Assembly: GCF_900100395.1 (NCBI RefSeq)
Contig: NZ_FNFB01000011.1
Coordinates: 152,461-216,460 of the forward strand
Length of the DNA: 64,000 bases
Reading direction: 5' to 3'
Source: Nonomuraea maritima
Lineage (GTDB): Bacteria > Actinomycetota > Actinomycetes > Streptosporangiales > Streptosporangiaceae
Positions 34,259 to 43,026 of the stretch are shown here, piece by piece (the stretch's first letter is position 1; each line of letters starts with the position of its first letter). The notes beneath the pieces were generated by a model, which worked only from the letters and a program-made list of their open reading frames with translations, was not told where the DNA came from and ran no database searches. The position numbers were made by a program, and so were the translations under genes.

Positions 34259-35101
34259 TCAGCGCGGGATCATGTCGCCGTTCCAGCGGGCGCTCACCAG
34301 CCACTGTGCGTCCGGCAACAGCACCGCGCCGTCGCCCGCGTACGGCTGGAGCGCGGTTGTGAGCCTGGCGCGGGCCACATGGCGGGTCAGGGTGGGGTGG
34401 CGTTCGACGAGGTCGCGGGCCGGGCCGGCGGACAGGAACGCCTCAGCCGCCTCGGCCGCCGTCCGCCCGGCGTCGCGGGGCACGTGCAGGGCCTCGATCG
34501 TCACGTCGGTGAACCCCGCGCCGCCGAGCACCTGACGGATGCGCACCGGATCGGACAGCGAGAACAGCGCGGGGGCCTGCCCCGGGCAGGCGGACACCAC
34601 CTGCTGCGGACGCGCCTCGATGCCCAGCAGCGCGGCGATGGGCACCACGTACCACTCGCACTCCTGGGCGGGCTGGGGGCACACGAACGCGAGCCGCCCG
34701 CCCGGCCGCAGGGCCCGTCCGACGTTGGCGAACGCGGCCACCGGGTCGGCGAAGAACATCACGCCGCAGTGGCTGATCGCCGCGTCGAACCGGCCCTCGG
34801 GAAAGGGGTGTGTCTGGACGTCCACCTGCTCGAACGTGAGGTTGCCGATCCCGGCGTCCGCCGCGGCCGAGCGGGCCTTGCGCAGCTTCGGCCCCGACGG
34901 GTCGATCCCGAGTACCCACCCCTGCGGCGCGCGCCGGGCGGCGATGCGCGACGATCCACCCGCGCCGCAGCCGATGTCGAGCACCTGGTCGCGTTCCCCG
35001 ACGGCGGCCGCGTCCAGCAACCGGCCGACCAGTTCGGCGTGCGCGGCCCCCGTCCCGGCCCCGTTCGACGTGCTGTACTGCCCGGCGTTTCGCACAGCCA
35101 T
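34259..35101 (-). CDS. Class I SAM-dependent methyltransferase
   Basis: A 280-residue methyltransferase. Motif I is VLDIGCGAGGSSRIAARRAP, followed by GIDPSGPKLRKAR, the DVQTHPFPEGRFDAAIS motif and LRPGGRLAFV. The C-terminal half is a substrate-binding cap. The substrate is unknown. It is transcribed away from the quinone-oxidoreductase-like gene across a 216-base gap that holds no other gene. Confidence 0.88.
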   Translation of the reverse strand: MAVRNAGQYSTSNGAGTGAAHAELVGRLLDAAAVGERDQVLDIGCGAGGSSRIAARRAPQGWVLGIDPSGPKLRKARSAAADAGIGNLTFEQVDVQTHPFPEGRFDAAISHCGVMFFADPVAAFANVGRALRPGGRLAFVCPQPAQECEWYVVPIAALLGIEARPQQVVSACPGQAPALFSLSDPVRIRQVLGGAGFTDVTIEALHVPRDAGRTAAEAAEAFLSAGPARDLVERHPTLTRHVARARLTTALQPYAGDGAVLLPDAQWLVSARWNGDMIPR

Positions 35102-35317
35102 GTGAACCCCTCACGAACGAACGATCATGACCGGGAGTCCACAACGCCCCCGAGGCCCTGTCAACAGTCTGTCCGCCTCACGCGGCCGGCGAGGCTCGGA
35201 AGGCGGGCTCATTAGACTGGAAGTGCCGGTCAGAACCTGCGCGGTGCGACGAGGTCCGGGAGACAGCGGTCCCCTCCGAAGGGGCCGACGCTCGTGGCGC
35301 CGGTCTGGAGGGCTGTG

Positions 35318-36292
35318 ATGCGTGCCATCGTCATCGACAAGTTCGGCGGTCCCGACTGTCTCGTCTACACCGAACTGCCCGAACCCGAGCCGCTCGAAGG
35401 TCATGTCGTCATCGACATCAAGGCGTTCGGCATCAACCACGCCGAGATGCACATGCGGCGAGGTGAGTGGGCCGAGGCGGCGAGGGTGAGCGGCATCGAG
35501 TGCGTCGGGCTGGTCGCGTCCTGCCCCGGTGGGGAGTTCCCGCTCGGCGCCAAGGTGGCGGCCCTGATGGGCGGCCTGGGACGGACCATCAACGGCAGCT
35601 ACGCCGACTACACGCGGGCACCCGCGTCGAACGTCGCGATGATCGAGTCCGATCTGCCGTGGGCCCGGCTCGCGGCCATCCCCGAGACCTACGCCACGGC
35701 CTGGACCTGCCTGTTCCGCAACCTCGGGATCGAGGACGGGCAGACGCTGGTCATCCGGGGTGCGACCTCCTCCTTCGGGCGGGCCGCGATCAACCTGGCG
35801 GTCAACGCGGGCGCCCGCGTCATCGCCACCAGTCGCGACCCGGCGAGGTTCCCCATGCTGGAGGAGCTCGGCGCGGTGCGCGGCGAACGGGAGCGGCCGG
35901 ACCTGTCCCGGCAGATCGCCGAGGCCAAGCAGATCGACGCGGTGCTGGACCTGGTGGGCAACAGCACCATCCTCGACTCCCTGGACATGCTGCGACGTGG
36001 CGGCCGCGCCTGCCTGGCCGGCTGGCTGGGCGGGCTGGACCCGATCGCCGACTTCAACCCGCTGCTGCAGATGGCCAGCGGCGTCTACCTGACCTTCTTC
36101 GGGAGTTTCGTCTTCGGAACCCCGGGTTTCCCACTGTCCGACGTTCCGCTGCAGGAGATCGCCGCGCAGGTGGCGGCGGGCCGGCTGAGAGCCGAGCCGT
36201 CCCGCGTCTTCGCCTTCGAGGACGTACGGGAGGCGCACCGCCTGATGGAGGCCAACGAGGCCGGGGGCAAGATGGTGGTCGTGAACGACTGA
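35318..36292 (+). CDS. Zinc-free medium-chain dehydrogenase/quinone oxidoreductase
   Basis: A 324-residue MDR protein: MRAIVIDKFGGPDCLVYTELP, IKAFGINHAEMHMRRGEW, SGIECVGLV, an NADP-binding part VIRGATSSFGRAAINLAVNAGARVIATSRD, and FAFEDVREAHRLMEANEAGGKMVV. It lacks the structural and catalytic zinc ligands, so it is an NADPH-dependent enone or quinone reductase. ATG 35318 is preceded by GGAGGG (35307-35312). It converges on the TetR at 36.3 kb with one base between the stops. Confidence 0.9.
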   Translation: MRAIVIDKFGGPDCLVYTELPEPEPLEGHVVIDIKAFGINHAEMHMRRGEWAEAARVSGIECVGLVASCPGGEFPLGAKVAALMGGLGRTINGSYADYTRAPASNVAMIESDLPWARLAAIPETYATAWTCLFRNLGIEDGQTLVIRGATSSFGRAAINLAVNAGARVIATSRDPARFPMLEELGAVRGERERPDLSRQIAEAKQIDAVLDLVGNSTILDSLDMLRRGGRACLAGWLGGLDPIADFNPLLQMASGVYLTFFGSFVFGTPGFPLSDVPLQEIAAQVAAGRLRAEPSRVFAFEDVREAHRLMEANEAGGKMVVVND

Positions 36293-36293
36293 C

Positions 36294-36863
36294 TCACGCA
36301 GGGGGCCAGTTCCTGAGGACGGAGTCGAGGGCGTCGAGGGTGCGGGTCCAGGAGGCGTCCACGTCGCGCGGGGTACGGCTGAAGCCGCCGGCCATCTCCA
36401 GGCTCACGAAGCCGTGGAAGGTGCCGTGCAGCATCCGGATCGCGTCCGTCTGGTCGGGTTCGGCGAGCTCGTACCCGCGCAGGATCGCCCGGGTCATGTC
36501 CGAGTGCCGTACGGCGGCGCTGACGTCCACCGTGTCGGCGTCGAGCTCGATCTGCATCGCCGCGTACCTGCCGGGGTGCTGCTTGGCGTAGCCGCGGTAG
36601 GCGTTGGCGAAGGCCACGAGCGCGTCCTTGCCGGCGCGGCCGGCCAGGGCGTCGGCGGCCCGGTCGGCGAGCTCGCCGAGGGCGAGCGACGCCACCCGCA
36701 CCCGGATCTCCTGGACGTCCTTGACGTGGGAGTACAGGGCGGCCGGTTTGACGTCGAAGCCGCGCGCGAGCGCGGAGACGGTCACGTTCTGGAAGCCGAT
36801 CTCGTCGGCCAGGTCGGCCGCCACCTTGGTCAGCCGTTCCGCGGTCAGCCCTGCACGGGCCAT
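36294..36863 (-). CDS. TetR family regulator (WHG type)
   Basis: A 189-residue TetR protein, paralogous to the one at 33.6 kb. The helix-turn-helix is NVTVSALARGFDVKPAALYSHVKDVQEIR, and the C-terminal WHG domain has RMLHGTFHGFVSLEMAGGF. It is convergent with the MDR gene and divergent from the FBP-domain gene. A perfect palindrome lies 18 bases upstream of its start. Confidence 0.9.
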   Translation of the reverse strand: MARAGLTAERLTKVAADLADEIGFQNVTVSALARGFDVKPAALYSHVKDVQEIRVRVASLALGELADRAADALAGRAGKDALVAFANAYRGYAKQHPGRYAAMQIELDADTVDVSAAVRHSDMTRAILRGYELAEPDQTDAIRMLHGTFHGFVSLEMAGGFSRTPRDVDASWTRTLDALDSVLRNWPPA

Positions 36864-36880
36864 ACGTCACCCTCCAATAA

Positions 36881-36895
36881 CTTAAAGATTTTAAG
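36881..36895. promoter_or_regulatory. Palindrome CTTAAA-GAT-TTTAAG, probable TetR operator
   Basis: A perfect 6+3+6 inverted repeat in a strikingly A/T-rich island, with a further CTTAAG at 36911-36916. It lies between the divergent TetR and FBP-domain genes and is the likely binding site of the adjacent TetR, possibly controlling both directions. Confidence 0.6.
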
Positions 36896-36937
36896 CATTT
36901 GCATATTAGCCTTAAGCGGGGCTAGCGTGCACCTGCC

Positions 36938-37438
36938 ATGAGACCTATCACCGAACGCGACATCCGTACCTGTTTCGTCAACTGCTCCAAGGGCGAGGCC
37001 ACCCGGCTCGGCCTGCCCCGCGACTTCGCCGACCTTCCCTGGGACGACCTCGACTTCCTCGGCTGGCGCGACCCGGGGGCGCCGGAACGCGCCTACCTGG
37101 TCGCCGAACGCGACGGCCGGCTCGTCGGGATCGCACTGCGGGTGACCTCAGGAGCGTCGCGCTCCTTCACCGCGCGCAGCATGTGCTCGCTGTGCCTCAC
37201 CACGCACACCGGCGGCGGCGTGGCGCTGATGACGGCCCGCCGCACCGGCGAGGCCGGACGCCAGGGCAACACCGTCGGCCAGTACCTGTGCGCCGACCTC
37301 GCCTGCTCCCTCTACGTCCGCGGCAGGAAGGACGCCGCGGGCGGCGCGGCCGTCGAGGAGTCGCTCGGCGTCGCCGAGAAGGTCACCCGCACCGAGGACA
37401 ACCTGCGCACGTTCCTCGACAAGGTGCGGGGCAGCTGA
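36938..37438 (+). CDS. FBP domain (EF-G-binding, treble-clef zinc finger) protein
   Basis: A 166-residue protein matching the FusB/FBP C-terminal domain: MRPITERDIRTCFVNCSKGEA at the start, a WDDLDFLGWRDP segment, MCSLCLTTHTGGGVALM with two Cys, and QYLCADLACSLYVRGR with two more Cys. The four Cys form the zinc site. FusB-type proteins bind elongation factor G and free it from stalled ribosomes, giving fusidic-acid resistance in staphylococci. Actinobacterial members are usually called FBP proteins and their role is less sure. Confidence 0.85.
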   Translation: MRPITERDIRTCFVNCSKGEATRLGLPRDFADLPWDDLDFLGWRDPGAPERAYLVAERDGRLVGIALRVTSGASRSFTARSMCSLCLTTHTGGGVALMTARRTGEAGRQGNTVGQYLCADLACSLYVRGRKDAAGGAAVEESLGVAEKVTRTEDNLRTFLDKVRGS

Positions 37439-37450
37439 TCTCACGCATGC

Positions 37451-38434
37451 TCATATCCCGAGCAGCCTCTCGGCGTTGCCGTGCGCGATCCGCTCGCGGT
37501 CGGAGGCGCTGACGGGAAGCCGGTCGAGGAACGCGCGCGCCTCGGCCATCGAGCTGTACGGGTGATCGGCCGAGAACATGATCTGCTCGCTGCCGACCTG
37601 GAGCAGCAGGTCGAGGAAGGCGGGGGTCCAGGTGAACCCGCTGATCGTGTAATGGACGCGGTCGCGCAGGTAGTCGCCGACGCTCCGCTCCAGCCCGGTC
37701 AGCTGGACGGGCAGGATGCGGTCGAGGCGCGGCAGCATGAACGGCAGCGCCTCCCCCAGGTGACCGACCACCAGCCGCAGGCCGGGGAAGCGGTCGAGCG
37801 CGCCGCTGAGCACGATGCGCAGCAGGTGGGTGGCGGTCTCGAGGTGCCAGCCCCAGGCCGCGGTCGACAGCGCGACCGTCACGCCCTCCGGGAAGTTCCC
37901 CCGGTACATGCCGTCGACGATCGAGGACGGCGGCGGTGTGGGGTGCAGGTAGAGCGGGCGGCCGAGGCGCTCGGCGCACGCCAGGATCGGCCAGAAGAAC
38001 TCGTCGTCCAGGTAGCGCCCCCGCGTGTGCCCATTGATCAGCGCGCCGGCGAAGCCGTGCTCCTCGACCGTCCGCCGCAGCTCGTCGGCCGCGAGATCGG
38101 GGGCGGCGGTGGGCAGGGCGGCGAACCCGGCGAACCTGCCGGGGTGGCTCCTGACCGCCCTGGCCAGCACGTCGTTCGTCTCCCTGGCCGGTGTGACCGC
38201 CTCGTCGGCGCCGAGCTGTTCCAGGCCGGGCGAGGTGAGGGAGAGCACCTGGACGTCGATGCCGGCGGCGTCCATCGCGGCGATCCGGCCCTCGCCCAGA
38301 TCGCAGAGCTCGCCGACGAGCGCGCCCACGTCCGGGTGGCGGCCGGTGGCGACGGCCCGCTCGGTCAAGGCGCGCCCGGGGCCGTCCAGGAACGCCGGGG
38401 TGGCGTAGTGCTCCTCCAGCGCGATCGTCCGCAT
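37451..38434 (-). CDS. Amidohydrolase-2 family metal-dependent decarboxylase/hydrolase
   Basis: A 327-residue TIM-barrel enzyme of the ACMSD / gamma-resorcylate decarboxylase group. Metal-site motifs are IALEEHYATP (Glu and His), LYLHPTPPP, VVGHLGEALPFMLPRLD and FSADHPY. The natural reaction is likely non-oxidative decarboxylation of an aromatic acid, or hydrolysis. The substrate is unknown. ATG 38434 is chosen over GTG 38443. A long perfect hairpin stands just upstream. Confidence 0.87.
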   Translation of the reverse strand: MRTIALEEHYATPAFLDGPGRALTERAVATGRHPDVGALVGELCDLGEGRIAAMDAAGIDVQVLSLTSPGLEQLGADEAVTPARETNDVLARAVRSHPGRFAGFAALPTAAPDLAADELRRTVEEHGFAGALINGHTRGRYLDDEFFWPILACAERLGRPLYLHPTPPPSSIVDGMYRGNFPEGVTVALSTAAWGWHLETATHLLRIVLSGALDRFPGLRLVVGHLGEALPFMLPRLDRILPVQLTGLERSVGDYLRDRVHYTISGFTWTPAFLDLLLQVGSEQIMFSADHPYSSMAEARAFLDRLPVSASDRERIAHGNAERLLGI

Positions 38435-38450
38435 CGTCAACACCCCGATC

Positions 38451-38485
38451 TGGGAGTAACCCTCAAAAAACGAGGGTTACTCCCA
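38451..38485 (-). terminator. Perfect 14-bp hairpin between peptidase and amidohydrolase genes
   Basis: TGGGAGTAACCCTC (38451-38464) and GAGGGTTACTCCCA (38472-38485) pair perfectly around the loop AAAAAAC. It begins 5 bases after the stop of the S15 peptidase and ends 17 bases before the amidohydrolase start, both on the minus strand. It can act as terminator for the peptidase transcript. There is no U-run, so an operator or a 5' mRNA structure for the amidohydrolase is an alternative. Confidence 0.6.
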
Positions 38486-38490
38486 GGGTG

Positions 38491-40404
38491 TCACAGGCCT
38501 GCCCGGCTCGCCGCCTGGCGGCCGCCGACCAGGGGCAGCCGGAAGTCGCTGACCTTGGTGGACACGCTGATGTTCGCGCGGGTCTGGTCCGCGACGCTGG
38601 AGTAGCTGCGGTAGCTGCCGACCACGACCAGGCCGATCCGGTGGCCGGGCTCGAACACGTGGTCCACCGGCAGCAGCGGCAGGTCGAAGTCGTACTTCGT
38701 GCCAGGGACGAGCGGCTCCGGCGTGGTGAGGGAGTCGCGGTTGAGCGCGTCCATGACGCCCTTGCTGATCCGCTCCCGGTCGCTGGTCACGATGTTCTTC
38801 GCGGTCTGCTTGTAGCAGGCGTCGTCGCTCGGGCTGCTCTCGCCCCAGCAGTCCTCGGTGGACAGCGTCCTGATGCCCTCACCGGAGGTCTCCCAGCTGA
38901 CGCGGGTCTGCGGGCCGAGGTCGACCAGGACGGCGCCGAGGTTGGTGTCGGTCTGGTCGGCCGACGCGTGCAGCCGTACGACCGGGGTGCCGGAGACGTG
39001 CAGCGGCGCGGTGAGCGGCTCGGACTGGAACACCAGCCGGTTCTGGCCGGCCTCGGAGAGGTTGCCGAGCATCTGGCTCTCGGTCTGGGCGGGGTCGTCC
39101 TGGAAGGTCAGCTCGACCGGGCGTCCGTTGGGCGGCTTGACCGCCAGGCCGGCGGGGCCGCCGTCCGCGGCCGGCTGGAAGCGCAGGCTGGTCTCCTTCG
39201 CGCCGGGGACCGGCCAGTCGCGGTAGGACGTGAACACGTCCGGCGCCCGCTCGATGTCGACCCGGGGCTCCTTCATGATGCCGTTGGGCACGTCCTGCAG
39301 CCAGTTGTCGAACCACCGGTGCAGCGTGTCCACCCACGCCGTACGGCGGAAGTCGAACGGGTCGACGTGCCCTTCCTGCGACAGCAGCAGCTTGCGCGGC
39401 ACGTCGTGCCTGGCGAGCTCGGTCCAGAACTGGCTGAAGTGATCGGGCCGTACGTTGTCGTCGTTCAGGCCGTGCACCATGAAGACGCTGGCCCGGACGT
39501 TCGCGGCGTCCTTGACGTAGTCGCGCTCGGCCCAGAAGTCGGAGTAGTCGCCGGTGGCGTCGCCGTCCGCGGCGCTGATCTCCTCCCGCACCGGGGCGCA
39601 GTGCTCGCGCCGGTCAGGATCGGTCACGGTGTTGGCGAGGCTGGCCACGTAGTGGTTGGAGCGGGTGACGACGCCGTTCTTACGGGTGTAGTCGTAGTAG
39701 TTCGACGGGCCCGCGATGTCGACGATCGTGCTGAGCCCCTCGACCCCGGTGACCGCCGTCGCGAGGGCCAGGTTGCCGTCGTACGACTTGCCGATCATCC
39801 CGGTCTTGCCGTTGTGCCAGTTCGGGGCGGAGACCACGGTGCCGTCGGCGTCGCGGGCGGTGCCCCGGCCGTTCAGCCAGTCGATGGCGACCTTGGCCGA
39901 CAGGTTGTCCGGCGTGCCGTTGGTGGTCGGGCAGCCGGTGGAGTTGTTGGTGCCCACCATGTCCAGCAGGACGACGGCGTAGCCGCGGGGCACGAAGTAG
40001 TTGTCGTAGAACAGCGGCCACTTGTCGAGCAGGCCGTCGCCGTCGGTGTCCTGCTTCAGCTCCGACTCGTTGCCGCGGCCGAGGGTCGAGTAGTACGGGC
40101 TGGCGTCCATGATGACCGGCGCCTTCAGGCCGTGCTCGGTGGCCCGTGGACGCATGATGTCGACCGAGATGCGGTCGTTCTCCCCGTCGTGGTCGCTGTC
40201 GAAGGGGGCGTCCACCCACACGTGCTCGCGGATCGCGTCGGCGTAGCCGAACACCGGTTGCGTGACGCCGTTCCGCACCACGATGCCGGGCCTGCTGTCG
40301 GCCACGGCTGTCGCGGCCTGGCCCTGTGCTGCCAGCAGCGAGACGGCCGCGAGCAACCCCACACCGAAGGCGGTCCTGCGCGGCGCTAATAAAAGGGACT
40401 TCAT
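38491..40404 (-). CDS. Secreted X-Pro dipeptidyl-peptidase-like hydrolase (S15/CocE)
   Basis: A 637-residue secreted serine hydrolase. A signal peptide is visible (MKSLLLAPRRTAFGVGLLAA to about AVADS). The catalytic domain has PVIMDASPYYSTL, the nucleophile in MIGKSYDGNLALA, the acid in VHGLNDDNV, and His in SQEGHVDP. The C-terminal part is the jelly-roll PepX_C domain (VSGTPVVRLHASADQTDTNLGAVLVD). It likely removes X-Pro dipeptides or cleaves esters outside the cell. ATG 40404 gives the proper signal sequence. Confidence 0.9.
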   Translation of the reverse strand: MKSLLLAPRRTAFGVGLLAAVSLLAAQGQAATAVADSRPGIVVRNGVTQPVFGYADAIREHVWVDAPFDSDHDGENDRISVDIMRPRATEHGLKAPVIMDASPYYSTLGRGNESELKQDTDGDGLLDKWPLFYDNYFVPRGYAVVLLDMVGTNNSTGCPTTNGTPDNLSAKVAIDWLNGRGTARDADGTVVSAPNWHNGKTGMIGKSYDGNLALATAVTGVEGLSTIVDIAGPSNYYDYTRKNGVVTRSNHYVASLANTVTDPDRREHCAPVREEISAADGDATGDYSDFWAERDYVKDAANVRASVFMVHGLNDDNVRPDHFSQFWTELARHDVPRKLLLSQEGHVDPFDFRRTAWVDTLHRWFDNWLQDVPNGIMKEPRVDIERAPDVFTSYRDWPVPGAKETSLRFQPAADGGPAGLAVKPPNGRPVELTFQDDPAQTESQMLGNLSEAGQNRLVFQSEPLTAPLHVSGTPVVRLHASADQTDTNLGAVLVDLGPQTRVSWETSGEGIRTLSTEDCWGESSPSDDACYKQTAKNIVTSDRERISKGVMDALNRDSLTTPEPLVPGTKYDFDLPLLPVDHVFEPGHRIGLVVVGSYRSYSSVADQTRANISVSTKVSDFRLPLVGGRQAASRAGL

Positions 40405-40489
40405 GTGGCGAACCGTACAAACGTCCGTCCTGTGCGGCACTGGTCGTTTGCCGGAAACCCGGATCCGCGCGTACGACGCCTGCCGAAGC

Positions 40490-42280
40490 TCACGCCGTCT
40501 CGGCGCTGAGTACCCTTGCCACCGACGTACGCGAGAGCAGGCGGGCGGGCAGCGCGGTGAGCGCCGCCGTCGCGAGGACGGCCACCAGCACGGCGCCGGC
40601 CAGCCACGAGGACGGCGGGTCCACCGCGTTCGGTGCCGCGAAGATCGAGAGCAGTCCCTGGCCGAGCGGCACGCCGGCGATCGCGCCCGGCAGGCCCGCC
40701 AGCAGCTGCGCGACCGACAGTCCCGCCGTGACCTGCCCCGGGGTGGCGCCGAGCGTCCGCGCGATGGCCAGGTTCGCCTGGGCCTCCATCGCCGTGGTCC
40801 AGGTGAGCGTGACCGTGTTCACCACGGCGAGCGCGAGCAGCAGGACGGTGACGGCCAGCAACAGCTGCCGGTCGTGCTCGCCCCGCAGGTTGGGCAGGAC
40901 GGAGGAGCCGCCCAGGCCGTAGCCCCGCTCGGGCTGGGCGTGCTGCGTCAGCACGGCCACCATCGCGACCACCGCGGTGGCCGTGCAGCACGCCTGCAGC
41001 ACGGCGCGGCCCGGCCGGCGGGCGGTCAGCCGCAGGCCCAGCAGCAGCGGCGTGGGCAGCAGCGCCGACAGCGCGGTGAGCCAGGGCCGGTGGCGGGGCT
41101 GCTGCACGGGGGCGGCCAGCGCTGTGACGGTCGCCGTACGGACGGCCCGCAGCGTGGGACGCAGCGTGGACAGCGCCGCCACCGCCAAGGCCAGCACGGT
41201 CGCCGCGACGACGGCGGCGCCGGTCGGCCCGTCGGGGTCGCCCAACCGGCTGGCCGTGGGACTGGCCACGGCGGGCAGGGCCAGCCGGGCGATCAGCAAC
41301 CCCAGCGCGTCACCGGCCAGCGCCAGCGCCAGGTACTCGGTCAGCAGCACGGCAGCGATCAACCCCGGGGTGGCGCCCACGGCCTTCAGCAGCCCGGCCC
41401 GGCGGATCTGCTCGGCGGCGCGTCCGGCGGCCAGCGCGGCGACGCCGGTGACGGCGAGGAGGCCGAGCAACCAGCTGCCGACGACCAGGATCGGCCGGCT
41501 CCTCTTGAGGATGACGTCGTCCTGCTGGGCCCTGAACTGCCAGGAGTGGAAGTTGACCCGCACGCCGGTGACGTGTTGGGAGTGACGGAAGGCCTCCGTG
41601 GCGGCGGGGTCGCGCAGCTTCAGGTCCATCGCCAGCGTCACCGGCAGGTCGTGGGACGACGCCAGCGTCCTGGCGTCCGCCACGGTCATCCAGGCGAGAC
41701 CGCTGTAGTCGCTGGGACCGCCGCCCGGACCGATCTGCGCCGCCCAGGGATAGATGGAGGTGGCCGCGGTGACGGCGATCCCGACGACGGGGTACGTCCG
41801 CCCGGCGATGGTCACGTCGTCGCCGACCTCGACGCCCAGCGCGGTGGCGAAGCCGCGTTCGAGTACCGTCCCGCCGGGGCGTACCCAGCGGCCCGACGTC
41901 ACCAGCGGCCGGTTGACCGCGGCCGGCTTCTCGGCGAACCCGTGCACGACCACGGCGGAGCTGAGGGAACCGCGCGTGGTGAGATCGGCGTAGACGACGC
42001 GGTACGGGCCATGGTGGGCGACGACCTCGCGATCGTCGGCCAGCGTGCGCAGCACCGAGGTGACGGCGCGGCCGGTGTCGCCGGACAGCACCACCAGGTC
42101 GGGCCCGGCGGTGGCCGCGCGCGTCCGTTCGTACAGCGCGTCGTTCACGTCGCTCAGGGACCAGCCAGACGCCAGGGTGGCGGTGGCGACGGTGACCGCG
42201 AGCAGCAGCAGCGCGGCCTGGGCCCGGTGCCGGCGCACGTCGGCGAGCACCAGCCGCAGGACGAGGGTGAGGGAGCCCAC
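40490..42280 (-). CDS. FtsX-like ABC transporter permease
   Basis: A 596-residue membrane protein with two FtsX (MacB-type) permease units: an N-terminal membrane helix, a long extracellular domain, three helices around residue 270-370, then a second set at the C-terminus (TLGATPGQVTAGLSVAQLLAGLPGAI). Such permeases export lipoproteins, peptides or antibiotics by a mechanical mechanism. It follows its ATPase gene by 5 bases, in a PadR-ATPase-permease operon. Confidence 0.9.
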   Translation of the reverse strand: MGSLTLVLRLVLADVRRHRAQAALLLLAVTVATATLASGWSLSDVNDALYERTRAATAGPDLVVLSGDTGRAVTSVLRTLADDREVVAHHGPYRVVYADLTTRGSLSSAVVVHGFAEKPAAVNRPLVTSGRWVRPGGTVLERGFATALGVEVGDDVTIAGRTYPVVGIAVTAATSIYPWAAQIGPGGGPSDYSGLAWMTVADARTLASSHDLPVTLAMDLKLRDPAATEAFRHSQHVTGVRVNFHSWQFRAQQDDVILKRSRPILVVGSWLLGLLAVTGVAALAAGRAAEQIRRAGLLKAVGATPGLIAAVLLTEYLALALAGDALGLLIARLALPAVASPTASRLGDPDGPTGAAVVAATVLALAVAALSTLRPTLRAVRTATVTALAAPVQQPRHRPWLTALSALLPTPLLLGLRLTARRPGRAVLQACCTATAVVAMVAVLTQHAQPERGYGLGGSSVLPNLRGEHDRQLLLAVTVLLLALAVVNTVTLTWTTAMEAQANLAIARTLGATPGQVTAGLSVAQLLAGLPGAIAGVPLGQGLLSIFAAPNAVDPPSSWLAGAVLVAVLATAALTALPARLLSRTSVARVLSAETA

Positions 42281-42285
42281 GACGG

Positions 42286-43026
42286 TCAGCCCTCCAGCCC
42301 GATCAGCCCGCCGAGCCCGCGCGGGTGCGCGCCGGCCAGCCAGGTGTCGTCCACGAACATCCCGTCACGCATCGAGATCAGCCGGTCGGCGGTGGCCGCG
42401 ACCCGGTCGTCGTGCGTGACGATGACCAAGGTCTGTCCCCCCGCGCGCAACTCCTCGAAGATCCGCAGCACCTCCAGGGTGGCCGCGCTGTCGAGGTTGC
42501 CGGTCGGCTCGTCGGCCAGGACGACCAGCGGGTCGTTGACCAGCGCGCGGGCGATGGCGACCCGCTGCCGCTGCCCGCCCGACAGCTGCGACGGCAGGTG
42601 CCGGGCGCGCTCGGCGAGCCCGACCCGGTCCAGCAGCAGGCCCGCGCGCCGCCTGGCCTGGCGGCGCGAGCGGCCGGCCAGCAGCGCGGGCAGTTCCACG
42701 TTCTCCGCCGCCGACAGCTCCTCCACCAGGTGGAACGACTGGAAGACGAACCCCACCGACCGGCGCCGCAGGCGGGCCAGTGCGCGCTCGCTCAGCGTGT
42801 CGACGCGCCGCCCGGCCACCCACACCTCCCCGCCGGTGGGCCGCTCCAGGCCACCCAGCAGGTGCAGCAGGGTGGACTTCCCGCAGCCGCTGGGGCCCGT
42901 CACCGCCAGCGTCTGGCCTTGCGGCACGTCAAGGGAGACCTCGTCCACCGCGAGCACCCGGCTCTGTCCCTGACCGTGCGTCCGCGTCAGGCCGCGGGCC
43001 CGCAGTACGGCGTTCGGCTCGTTCAT
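42286..43026 (-). CDS. MacB/LolD-type ABC transporter ATPase
   Basis: A 246-residue ATPase: Walker A GPSGCGKST, Q-loop FVFQSFHLVEELSAAENVELP typical of the MacB/LolD group, signature LSGGQRQRVAIARAL, Walker B VVLADEPTGNLD, and His switch VIVTHDDRV. It pairs with the FtsX-type permease. Its start overlaps the PadR stop by ATGA. Confidence 0.93.
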   Translation of the reverse strand: MNEPNAVLRARGLTRTHGQGQSRVLAVDEVSLDVPQGQTLAVTGPSGCGKSTLLHLLGGLERPTGGEVWVAGRRVDTLSERALARLRRRSVGFVFQSFHLVEELSAAENVELPALLAGRSRRQARRRAGLLLDRVGLAERARHLPSQLSGGQRQRVAIARALVNDPLVVLADEPTGNLDSAATLEVLRIFEELRAGGQTLVIVTHDDRVAATADRLISMRDGMFVDDTWLAGAHPRGLGGLIGLEG

